A DNA stretch of 5,966 bases. Origin: Caldifarciminota bacterium. Its GTDB lineage: Bacteria; Hydrothermota; Hydrothermia; B15-G9; WFZT01. Positions within the stretch are counted from its first letter, which is position 1. Each line of letters starts with the position of its first letter. Positions 1-5,914 of the stretch are shown here, piece by piece. The notes under the pieces are model-generated. The model saw only the letters and a list, made by a program, of their open reading frames with translations. It was not told where the DNA came from and did no database searches. The stretch covers positions 1 through 5,966 of the forward strand of contig JALSOD010000316.1 of NCBI GenBank assembly GCA_026986655.1. Direction: 5' to 3'. The position numbers and the translations under genes were made by a program.

Positions 1-1
1 C

Positions 2-931
2 GATAATACTAAAGCCATGACCTATGGCCTCACCCCCTATCAAATTGAACAGGAAATCAACGCAGCGATGCTCGGAAAAATTGCCACAAGGTATCGCGAA
101 AAAGGGGAAGAAATTGATGTTAGAGTCATCTATAAACCGAGCTCAAGAGATGATATTGAAAAACTACTATCAATCCCCCTAAAAACCGCAATGGGCACGG
201 TGATTCCTCTGAAAGAGGTGGCACACATCACCTATGCACTTGGCCCAGTGAAAATCGACCGTGAGAAACAGTCCAGAATGATCGCCGTTCTTGCAGACGT
301 GAAAGGCAGAAGCGTCGGGCAGGTCAGTATGGACATTGAGAAAGAATTGAAGAAAATCTCACTTCCCCAGGGGTTAAGCATTAGCATGGGGGGTGAGTTT
401 GAGCAGATAAAAGAGATGATCAAGGATATGATCTTCGCCATGATTGCAGCAGTTCTGTTGATTTACATGGTTATGGCAGCTCAGTTCGAATCCTTTAAGG
501 ATCCGTTCATCATTATGTTTACTCTTCCACTTGCGATTATAGGAGTAATTCTCCTGCTGTATCTGACTCACACAACTGTTTCCGTGCCCTCTCTTATGGG
601 AACTCTAATTCTTTCAGGAATTGCGGTAAACAACGCCATTGTGATGATAGACTTTATCAGACAGCTGATGGCAAAAGGTATGGATAGATTTGAGGCAGTC
701 GTGGAAGGAGCATCTATCAGATTGAGGCCAATTCTAATTACGGCGTTAACAACAATAATCGGTATGCTTCCGATGGCAGTCAGTCACTCGGAAGGTTCAG
801 AGATGAGGGCGCCAATGGCAATTGCAGTCATTGGAGGGTTATTGACAACAACATTCCTAACTCTGTTCATTATTCCTGTTGTTTTCACCATATTTGAGGG
901 GATCAGACATCCAGAAAGAGTGAAGAAATAA
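2..931 (+). CDS. RND efflux transporter, HAE1/AcrB-like, C-terminal part (5' end outside window)
   Basis: This is the last ~309 residues of an inner-membrane RND pump subunit, probably about 1,000 residues when whole. The frame is open to the left edge, and the ATG at 17 is internal. The first ~130 residues match the docking/porter part of the second periplasmic loop. Five hydrophobic segments follow, at about residues 134-155, 163-183, 190-216, 236-256 and 266-294 counted from the ATG at 17; they fit TM8-TM12. Family hallmarks visible are GIAVNNAIVMIDF (201-213), RLRPILITALTTIIGMLP (235-252) and APMAIAVIGGL (265-275). Asn205 sits where AcrB has the proton-relay Lys940, which is usual for VNN-type HAE1 proteins. 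Substrate cannot be read from this part. Partner adaptor and outer-membrane channel genes would lie to the left, and a strong hairpin follows the stop. The family call is secure; a drug versus lipid/hopanoid or other export role is open. Confidence 0.93.
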   Translation, partial: DNTKAMTYGLTPYQIEQEINAAMLGKIATRYREKGEEIDVRVIYKPSSRDDIEKLLSIPLKTAMGTVIPLKEVAHITYALGPVKIDREKQSRMIAVLADVKGRSVGQVSMDIEKELKKISLPQGLSISMGGEFEQIKEMIKDMIFAMIAAVLLIYMVMAAQFESFKDPFIIMFTLPLAIIGVILLLYLTHTTVSVPSLMGTLILSGIAVNNAIVMIDFIRQLMAKGMDRFEAVVEGASIRLRPILITALTTIIGMLPMAVSHSEGSEMRAPMAIAVIGGLLTTTFLTLFIIPVVFTIFEGIRHPERVKK

Positions 932-1030
932 GATTTTTGGGATGGGGAGAATGTCGGGGCGGCCGCCTAAAAGGCGGCCGCCCCTATTAAAATTCATGCA
1001 ATTCCTCTCACCATACCTTAAAATTTTCAC
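932..1030 (+). promoter_or_regulatory. Intergenic region presumed to carry the lpxB-operon promoter
   Basis: This 99-nt gap separates the RND gene from the five-gene operon. After the hairpin at 956-984 the sequence turns A+T-rich (985-1030). A weak -10-like TTAAAA lies at 1018-1023, only about 8 nt before the ATG at 1031, with a poor -35-like TTCATG at 993-998. No Shine-Dalgarno sequence is visible before 1031. If that -10 is real, transcription would start almost at the ATG and the message would be nearly leaderless. This is speculative; what is clear is that a promoter for the operon must lie here or the operon is read through from the RND gene. Confidence 0.3.
956..984 (+). terminator. 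G+C-only perfect hairpin, possible terminator or dispersed palindromic element
   Basis: A 12-bp perfect stem made only of G and C (956-967 with 973-984) closes a TAAAA loop (968-972). It lies 24 nt after the RND stop codon and ahead of the lpxB operon. A+T-rich sequence (TATTAAAATT) follows, but there is no clean U-run, so the terminator call is an inference from position and stem strength. Each arm contains the self-complementary decamer GGCGGCCGCC (958-967 and 973-982), so the element is both an inverted and a direct repeat. The composition contrasts sharply with the A+T-rich surroundings, which would also suit a REP-like or other dispersed intergenic palindrome. Confidence 0.6.
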
Positions 1031-1282
1031 ATGTCTTCTCGGATCATCAAAAAAATCAAATTCCTCGCTTCAAAGAGAGGTGATCTTATTACTGAAGAAT
1101 TTCTTATCGCATTCGTTGAAAAATACAGTGATCTCATCCAGTCAAGAGACGCAGAAGGACTCGTTGAAATTATGGAGCTGGAGGATCCGCTATTTAAAGA
1201 ACTCGTATTTTCCGGCAAAAATATAAAGGGGAAAAAGTTTGACCAGTATTGGCTTGAAAAACTCAGAAATTTCAAACTATGA
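1031..1282 (+). CDS. Hypothetical 83-aa protein, first gene of the lpxB operon
   Basis: I do not recognise this protein. It is 83 residues, highly charged and Lys-rich, predicted by eye to be mostly helical, with no signal peptide and no membrane segment, so probably cytoplasmic. The N-terminus is basic (RIIKKIKFLASKR), the middle acidic (around DAEGLVEIMELEDPLFKEL, residues 40-58), and the C-terminus basic again. The case for a real gene is its position: its TGA overlaps the lpxB ATG in an ATGA (1279-1282), the same junction used by every other gene pair in the operon. An in-frame TAA at 1019-1021 makes the ATG at 1031 the first usable start. No Shine-Dalgarno sequence precedes it, which lowers confidence. 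The antisense open frame over the same stretch is Ser-rich and has no such junction, so I prefer this strand. It is not LpxI or another lipid A enzyme that I can identify. Confidence 0.62.
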   Translation: MSSRIIKKIKFLASKRGDLITEEFLIAFVEKYSDLIQSRDAEGLVEIMELEDPLFKELVFSGKNIKGKKFDQYWLEKLRNFKL

Positions 1283-2379
1283 CTAAAATCCTCATCTCTG
1301 CAGGTGAACTATCCGGTGATCTTCACGCATCAAGACTCGTCAAAGAGATCAAAAAAATTGCACCAGACGCAGAATTCATTGGATTTGGGGGCCCCCTCAT
1401 GAAAAAGGAAGGGGTTAAACTCCTCTACTCCATTGAAGATCTCGACATTGTTGGCTTTCAGGAGGCAATTCTAAAATACAACAAAATCAATGAGATTTTG
1501 AAAAGTCTTGTAAGGGCTGCAAGGAATAGTGTGGACGCAGCAATTATGGTTGATTACCCAGGCTTCAATCTAAAATTAGCAAGCAAACTGCACAAAATGG
1601 GTATAAAAACCTTCTATTACATTGTCCCACAGGTCTGGGCATGGGGAAAATGGCGCGTTGGATTATTAAAAAAATACATTGACAAAGCTATTGTAATTTT
1701 GCCGTTTGAAGAGAAATTTTTGAGGATGTATGGCATTCAGGCAAACTATGTTGGTCACCCAATCATTGATATTATCAAAGAGGATAATGATTACATTCCG
1801 CGGGTTGATGGAAAAATTCATATTTCGCTTTTGCCAGGGTCAAGAAAAGATGAAATCAGAAGACTACTCCCGAAGATGCTCGCCATAAAAAAAAGAATTG
1901 AGGAAAGGATACCAAACACGATCTTTCTCCTGTCGCTCTTGATGGAAAGTGTTCCAGATTATTTAAAGGACGAGCCCAATATAAAAATTTTCAAAGGCAG
2001 AGCAAGGGCTGTCATAAGGGCATCCGATTTTGTAGTCGTTGCATCCGGAACGGCAAGTCTCGAAGCCGGTCTTCTTGGGAAACCAATGGTTGTTCTCTAC
2101 ATGCTGAGTGAGGTCTCCTGGCTACTTGCCAATTTGATTGCTAAAGTTCCCTACGCAAGTTTGGTGAACCTACTTCTTGGTAAAGAGGCGGTTCCAGAGA
2201 TTCTTCAACATATCAACCCTGTTAGGGTCGCTGATTGGATCGTTGACACTTTAAAAAAACCCGAAGATTACAATAAAATTAAAGAGGAGCTCTCAAAACT
2301 CCCAATTATTCTTAAATGGGGAGGTGCAGCACAGAGGGCTGCAAACATTATTATTAACGAAATAGGAGGTCAAAAATGA
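1279..2379 (+). CDS. lpxB: Lipid-A-disaccharide synthase LpxB
   Basis: LpxB (glycosyltransferase family GT19) joins UDP-2,3-diacylglucosamine to lipid X to give the lipid A disaccharide at the cytoplasmic face of the inner membrane. At 366 residues it is near the usual ~380. Conserved blocks appear in the expected order: GELSGDLHA (9-17), GFGGPLM (35-41), DYPGFNL (92-98), PQVWAW with Arg126 (117-126), PFE (142-144), YVGHP (157-161), LLPGSRKDEI (184-193) and ASGTASLEA (255-263). The C-terminal block around Asn297, Pro306, Glu307 and Gln310 closes the family pattern. All motifs are intact, so it is likely functional. It overlaps the 83-aa gene upstream and the isomerase downstream by 4 nt each. 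No clear Shine-Dalgarno sequence precedes its ATG, so translation probably depends on coupling to the 83-aa frame. It shows that the host makes lipid A. Confidence 0.97.
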   Translation: MTKILISAGELSGDLHASRLVKEIKKIAPDAEFIGFGGPLMKKEGVKLLYSIEDLDIVGFQEAILKYNKINEILKSLVRAARNSVDAAIMVDYPGFNLKLASKLHKMGIKTFYYIVPQVWAWGKWRVGLLKKYIDKAIVILPFEEKFLRMYGIQANYVGHPIIDIIKEDNDYIPRVDGKIHISLLPGSRKDEIRRLLPKMLAIKKRIEERIPNTIFLLSLLMESVPDYLKDEPNIKIFKGRARAVIRASDFVVVASGTASLEAGLLGKPMVVLYMLSEVSWLLANLIAKVPYASLVNLLLGKEAVPEILQHINPVRVADWIVDTLKKPEDYNKIKEELSKLPIILKWGGAAQRAANIIINEIGGQK

Positions 2380-3368
2380 GTAAAATGCTCGAGCTCATTA
2401 GAATGTTACCCGACGAGATTCTTGAAGCTGTGAATTTTGAAATTCCTCAATTTGAGAATGTAGGGAATATTGTTTTTGGCGGGATGGGTGGTTCGGGTAT
2501 CTCTGGAGACCTCGTTTCAAGTATATTTAAAGATGCAAAGATCCCCATGACAAGTGTCCATGATTATACCCTTCCTGGCTTTGTGGGGGCGGATTCTCTT
2601 GTAATTGTAACAAGCTATTCAGGCAATACCGAGGAGGCCCTGAGCATTTACAACCATGCAAAAGAGTTGGGTGCAAAAATATTCGCAATATCAAGTGATG
2701 GAAAACTATATGAACGCACACAAAAAGATGGGGTTCCAGCTGTTAAAGTGCCGGAAGGATTTCCACCAAGAACAGCGCTTGGATGGCTTTTTGTCTCCTC
2801 ATTTTTAACTGTGGCACATGCAATCGGTGAGGATATTGGAAAATTGAAAGAGGAGCTCAAAAACGTGGCGGAATTCTTAAAAAATCTTCAAACGGAATTT
2901 GAAGACCTCGATTCCGTCGCCCATGACCTTGCAAACAAATTCTACCTCAGGATTCCCATTGTTTACAGTTCATCAAGGTTTTTCCCTGCTATCTACCGAT
3001 GGAAAACACAGATTAACGAAAATGCAAAGGCATTTGCTCATGTGGCTGAGCTCCCGGAAATGGACCACAATGAAATAACGGGAATCATCAAACCGGAGGA
3101 GCTCGTGGAATACCTATGGGTCGTTTTCATCAAAGATGTAAATGATAACGAAAGGATCAAATTGAGAGTACAGGAAACTGAGGATTTGATAAGGGACTCT
3201 GTCATGGGTACTACCATCATTAAGCCAAAAGGAGAAACCCTCCTCGAAAGGATATTTTATGTCATATATCTTGGAGACTATATCAGCTATTTCCTGTCTG
3301 TTAACTACAACGTTGATCCAATATCTATTCCAAGAATTGATGAGCTAAAAAGGAGGTTAGCAAAATGA
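2376..3368 (+). CDS. Bifunctional phosphoglucose/phosphomannose isomerase (SIS-domain type)
   Basis: Enzymes of this family interconvert fructose-6-P with glucose-6-P and with mannose-6-P in the cytoplasm. The 330-residue protein has the double-SIS layout: GGMGGSGISGD (35-45), SYSGNTEE (80-87) for phosphate binding, ISSDGKL (105-111) and PPRTALGW (130-137). The second half has NENAKAFAHVAELPEMDHNE (214-233). Glu215 and His231 are 16 residues apart, the same spacing as catalytic Glu203 and His219 of the Pyrobaculum aerophilum enzyme. The tail (VDPISIPRIDELKRRL) fits the family end, but it has Ser-Ile where many members have Thr-Pro; whether this affects mannose-6-P use cannot be judged without alignment. 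A strong Shine-Dalgarno AGGAGGT (2364-2370) sits 5 nt before the ATG, inside the end of lpxB. Between lpxB and a nucleotidyltransferase, it likely feeds hexose phosphates into envelope sugar synthesis. Confidence 0.92.
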   Translation: MSKMLELIRMLPDEILEAVNFEIPQFENVGNIVFGGMGGSGISGDLVSSIFKDAKIPMTSVHDYTLPGFVGADSLVIVTSYSGNTEEALSIYNHAKELGAKIFAISSDGKLYERTQKDGVPAVKVPEGFPPRTALGWLFVSSFLTVAHAIGEDIGKLKEELKNVAEFLKNLQTEFEDLDSVAHDLANKFYLRIPIVYSSSRFFPAIYRWKTQINENAKAFAHVAELPEMDHNEITGIIKPEELVEYLWVVFIKDVNDNERIKLRVQETEDLIRDSVMGTTIIKPKGETLLERIFYVIYLGDYISYFLSVNYNVDPISIPRIDELKRRLAK

Positions 3369-4366
3369 AAGTGGTTATCCCGGTCGCAGGCGCAGGTACA
3401 CGGCTACGTCCTCACACCTTGACCACTCCCAAGCCACTCCTGCCCGTGGCAGGGAAACCGATAATTGATCATATCATTGAATCGATTATTTCACTCAAAT
3501 TCTCAGAGTTAATCCTTGTTACCGGTCCCGACAACGGAGAAATTTTTCATCATGTAAAACTCACATGGCAGAGCAAATTCAATGTTTCAAGGGCTATTCA
3601 AGAAGAAAAACTTGGACTTGGACACGCAATCTTTCAGGCAAGAAATTTATTTAGTGAAGGTGAGGATATATTCATCATCCTTGGGGATACGATAATTGAA
3701 GGGCAATTTGACGATTTTGTAAGTGAGAAAAAGGATTTTCTTGGGGTCAAAAAGGTCGATGATCCTTCTAACTATGGAATTGTCGAACTCGACAAGGATG
3801 GGAAAATCGTTTCTCTTGAAGAGAAGCCACAACATCCCAGGAGCAATCTTGCCATTGTAGGAGTTTACTATATCAGTGACGCTACAAAACTCTTTGAAGC
3901 CATCCAGTACATAATTGCCAACGATATTAAAACTAAAAATGAGTACCAGATAACAGACGCGCTTAGAAAGATGGTAGAATCAGGATGGATCTTCTACACC
4001 AAGGAAATCTCAAATTGGTACGACTGTGGTAGAGTTTCAGAGATTTTGAAAACGAATAGATTTTTGCTTCAGAAAAATGGTAGCACGGTGGATTCAAGCG
4101 TAAAGGTTGAAAACAGCGTAATAATCGACCCTGTCTTCATCGATAAAGGGGTTTCAATAAAAAATTCAATCGTGGGTCCATACGTCCATATTTCTGAAGG
4201 AGTAAGACTTACCAACGTGATGGTGAAAAATTCTATCGTACTCGAGAATGCGACAGTTGAAGAATCCCAGTTCGACATGTCAATCGTCGGAAAACATGCA
4301 AAGGTGAGAACCGCATCTATGAAGCTGAATATTGGAGATTACTCCGAGCTGGATATGGGGAGATGA
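3365..4366 (+). CDS. Sugar-1-phosphate nucleotidyltransferase with C-terminal left-handed beta-helix
   Basis: It activates a sugar-1-phosphate with an NTP to an NDP-sugar plus pyrophosphate. The N-terminal Rossmann-like domain (1-~235) carries the signature AGAGTRLRP (8-16) and PKPLLPVAGKP (22-32), then EEKLGLGHA (80-88), the metal-binding GDT with Asp108 (107-109), YGIVELD (137-143), EEKP (152-155), EYQITDA (193-199) and WYDCG with second-metal Asp220 (218-222). From about residue 245 to the end, hexapeptide-like turns (VENSVIIDP, IKNSIVGPY, VKNSIVLEN, MSIVGKHAKV) form a left-handed beta-helix. The domain pair resembles long RfbA-type or bifunctional UDP/dTDP/GDP-sugar pyrophosphorylases. 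The base and sugar (dTTP or UTP with glucose-1-P, or GTP with mannose-1-P) cannot be fixed; the adjacent Pgi/Pmi makes glucose or mannose derivatives likely. AGGAGGT (3351-3357) sits 7 nt before the ATG, and both ends overlap neighbours by 4 nt. Confidence 0.93.
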   Translation: MKVVIPVAGAGTRLRPHTLTTPKPLLPVAGKPIIDHIIESIISLKFSELILVTGPDNGEIFHHVKLTWQSKFNVSRAIQEEKLGLGHAIFQARNLFSEGEDIFIILGDTIIEGQFDDFVSEKKDFLGVKKVDDPSNYGIVELDKDGKIVSLEEKPQHPRSNLAIVGVYYISDATKLFEAIQYIIANDIKTKNEYQITDALRKMVESGWIFYTKEISNWYDCGRVSEILKTNRFLLQKNGSTVDSSVKVENSVIIDPVFIDKGVSIKNSIVGPYVHISEGVRLTNVMVKNSIVLENATVEESQFDMSIVGKHAKVRTASMKLNIGDYSELDMGR

Positions 4367-4947
4367 AGCTCTTCCTTGTTTCCACGTCTCCACGTAGACG
4401 GGAAATCCTTGAAAAATTTGGGTATGAATTTGAAGTACTAAAACCCTTCAAAGAGGACAAGATATTCTTCAAGAATAAATTTGATCCCGTTACTGTACTA
4501 AAGTTAGCAAGAAGCAAGCTTGAATACATCGATGTAGAAGAAGGTGTACTTCTCTCCGCCGACACAGTAGTGGTAGTTGATGACCGTATTCTTCCAAAGC
4601 CGACATCTATTCAGACTGCAAAGAAATTTTTAAGAACCCTGTCAGGAAGGGTCCACAGAGTATACACGGGTTACGTTGTTAGAAGGTATCCGGCAGGGAC
4701 CGAAATTGGTAAGGTAGAATGTACAGAAGTGAAATTCAAAGAATTGACAGAATCTGAGATTGAAAAACTTGTGGGAGTCGAAAATCCGCTTGATAAAGCG
4801 GGAGGGTATGCAATTCAGGGATTCGCAGGGTTATTTATTCAATGGATAAAGGGAGATTACTTCAACGTGGTTGGACTTCCGATTTCATCGGTATACCAAT
4901 CTCTAAAGACCTTTGGAATTTTGCCTCAGTGGTTAAAATCAAGATGA
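4363..4947 (+). CDS. maf: Maf-family nucleoside triphosphate pyrophosphatase
   Basis: Maf proteins hydrolyse non-canonical or excess NTPs to NMP plus pyrophosphate; the YhdE subgroup prefers dTTP/UTP. At 194 residues the length is normal. Visible motifs are STSPRR (7-12), SADTVVVVD with catalytic Asp67 (65-73), SGRVHRVYTG (94-103), DKAGGYAIQG (144-153) and GDYFNVVGLP (164-173). The DKAGxYxIQG and GDYxNVVGLP blocks point to the dTTP/UTP-pyrophosphatase group rather than the YceF group. Two small departures from the usual pattern: the common iLGKP reads ILPKP (Pro78), and the Tyr often found after the tESEIE block is Leu136. Neither removes the catalytic Asp. A GGGGAG at 4357-4362 abuts the ATG, so initiation probably relies on coupling across the ATGA overlap. 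It ends the operon, and its last 22 nt overlap the convergent lipoprotein gene. A role in trimming the nucleotide pool used by the preceding enzyme is speculative. Confidence 0.94.
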   Translation: MKLFLVSTSPRRREILEKFGYEFEVLKPFKEDKIFFKNKFDPVTVLKLARSKLEYIDVEEGVLLSADTVVVVDDRILPKPTSIQTAKKFLRTLSGRVHRVYTGYVVRRYPAGTEIGKVECTEVKFKELTESEIEKLVGVENPLDKAGGYAIQGFAGLFIQWIKGDYFNVVGLPISSVYQSLKTFGILPQWLKSR

Positions 4948-5540
4948 GTACGTGAAAGAATTTTGAAATTACCTTCCCAGACGCCTGTGTTGATATTAGG
5001 AATAAAAGCTGTGTCACTCCATTCGGGTCCACTAACAGAAATGATCTCTGCCTGAAGCGAGTCTCTCACCTGCTCCATCACTATTTCAGTATCTACCAAC
5101 ACGGTGTCTAATACCGTATCCATATTTTCTGTAGCAATAAATTCGAAATAACTCGCATGCTCCGGTCTTTCCCATGAAATTTTTAAAGAATCACCGCTAA
5201 TTATGTACTGGTAGTTGAGATTTCTCGGCGATGGCGCGACCTCGGTGAAATTCAAAAGCTCGTCCATTAATTCAACTCTCAAATGGAAAGTATCAATGTC
5301 CACACTGAGATTTTTCGTGTAAACTCCAGGATTATCGCTATTAAGCATTACTCCGTTAATCAGAACAGTTGCTGAAGTAACCGGGGCATCCTGGTATTTC
5401 TTCCTGAGATATATTCTTGCAAAACCCGTGTTGAGATCAATATATCCGTCAACAGATACAGTATCAGGCACAAGTCCCCAGTATTTAACATCGCATGATG
5501 TAAAGAGAATCAAGATCAGCAAAAAGGCAAGTTTCTTCAT
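4926..5540 (-). CDS. Putative lipoprotein with beta-sandwich-like domains, function unknown
   Basis: I do not recognise a named family. The 204-residue product starts with a short basic-hydrophobic signal peptide (MKKLAFLLILILFTSC), with a lipobox-like FTSC and lipidated Cys16 predicted. Asp17 follows the Cys; in E. coli Asp at this place retains lipoproteins in the inner membrane, but that rule may not hold here. Residues ~27-95 look like an Ig-like or carboxypeptidase-regulatory-like beta domain (VTSATVLINGVML, then GVYTKNL). Residues ~103-170 look like a fibronectin-III-type strand pattern (PSPRNLNY, SLKISWERPEHASYFEF). No catalytic motif is visible, so a structural or binding role in the envelope is likelier than an enzyme. 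Its ATG overlaps the end of the PspC-domain gene by 4 nt, so the two are almost certainly co-translated. Its 3' end overlaps maf on the other strand by 22 nt. Confidence 0.8.
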   Translation of the reverse strand: MKKLAFLLILILFTSCDVKYWGLVPDTVSVDGYIDLNTGFARIYLRKKYQDAPVTSATVLINGVMLNSDNPGVYTKNLSVDIDTFHLRVELMDELLNFTEVAPSPRNLNYQYIISGDSLKISWERPEHASYFEFIATENMDTVLDTVLVDTEIVMEQVRDSLQAEIISVSGPEWSDTAFIPNINTGVWEGNFKILSRTHLDFNH

Positions 5541-5914
5541 TCTTTCAAGAGAATGTAAATTCCTGCAGCAATGATGGTGATCGGCACCGCCAACTTCCAG
5601 ATGAAACTCATACTGTAAAATTCGCCGAAGATCAGAACAACTCCGATTATTATTAGAACAATCGCACCAAGCTTCTCGCGTCTTTTCTTCTCCTCATCTA
5701 CATCAATGACCTCCTCCTGTGGCATCTCAGCTGGCTCCTGGGGAATCATAATCCACCCAAGAATATAGATAATGAGACCCACTCCGTAGATAAACAGTAA
5801 CACCATCAACAATCTCACGATTACGGGGTCAATATCAAAATATTCGGCAATACCTCCACAAATTCCAGCAATTATTTTGTTGTGCCTCGATCTGTACAAT
5901 CTCTTTGTTGCCAT
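5537..5914 (-). CDS. PspC-domain membrane protein
   Basis: This is a 125-residue inner-membrane protein. The PspC domain (residues ~4-58) shows the classic pattern: KRLYRSRHNKIIAGICGGIA (4-23), EYFDIDPVIVRL (24-35), then a hydrophobic segment (35-57) ending in GWIMIP (53-58). An acidic then basic linker (59-81) follows, with two more hydrophobic segments (83-98 and 106-123) that resemble the short multi-pass tails seen in LiaF-like and DUF5668-type proteins. PspC domains sense or relay envelope stress in the enterobacterial Psp system, but no pspA, pspB or pspF homologue is in the window, so a Psp role here is only inferred. The ATG at 5914 is supported by GGAGA at 5926-5922, 7 nt upstream, and by an in-frame stop at 5932-5930. 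It is the first gene of a two-gene operon with the putative lipoprotein, which suggests a paired envelope function. Confidence 0.92.
   Translation of the reverse strand: MATKRLYRSRHNKIIAGICGGIAEYFDIDPVIVRLLMVLLFIYGVGLIIYILGWIMIPQEPAEMPQEEVIDVDEEKKRREKLGAIVLIIIGVVLIFGEFYSMSFIWKLAVPITIIAAGIYILLKE

Noticed and set aside
232..571. Minus-strand open frames inside the RND gene
   Set aside because: They lie opposite a clear conserved transporter sequence and show no protein-like motif.
959..981. Two NotI-type GCGGCCGC sites suggesting a cloning linker or assembly chimera
   Set aside because: They arise from the symmetric hairpin sequence, and the flanks fit a normal intergenic gap between intact gene ends; artefact is possible but not favoured.
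942..1226. 94-aa open frame on + running through the hairpin and into the 83-aa gene
   Set aside because: It reads through the G+C-rich hairpin as Arg/Pro-rich sequence, overlaps most of the better-placed 83-aa frame and has no junction with lpxB.
1027..1275. 82-aa open frame on the minus strand opposite the 83-aa gene
   Set aside because: It is Ser-rich antisense sequence with no neighbour, no ribosome site and no family resemblance; the + frame has the ATGA coupling to lpxB.
1387..1396. GGGGGCCCCC perfect palindrome within lpxB
   Set aside because: It is explained by the conserved Gly-Gly-Pro codons of LpxB, and there is no spacer loop to form a stable hairpin.
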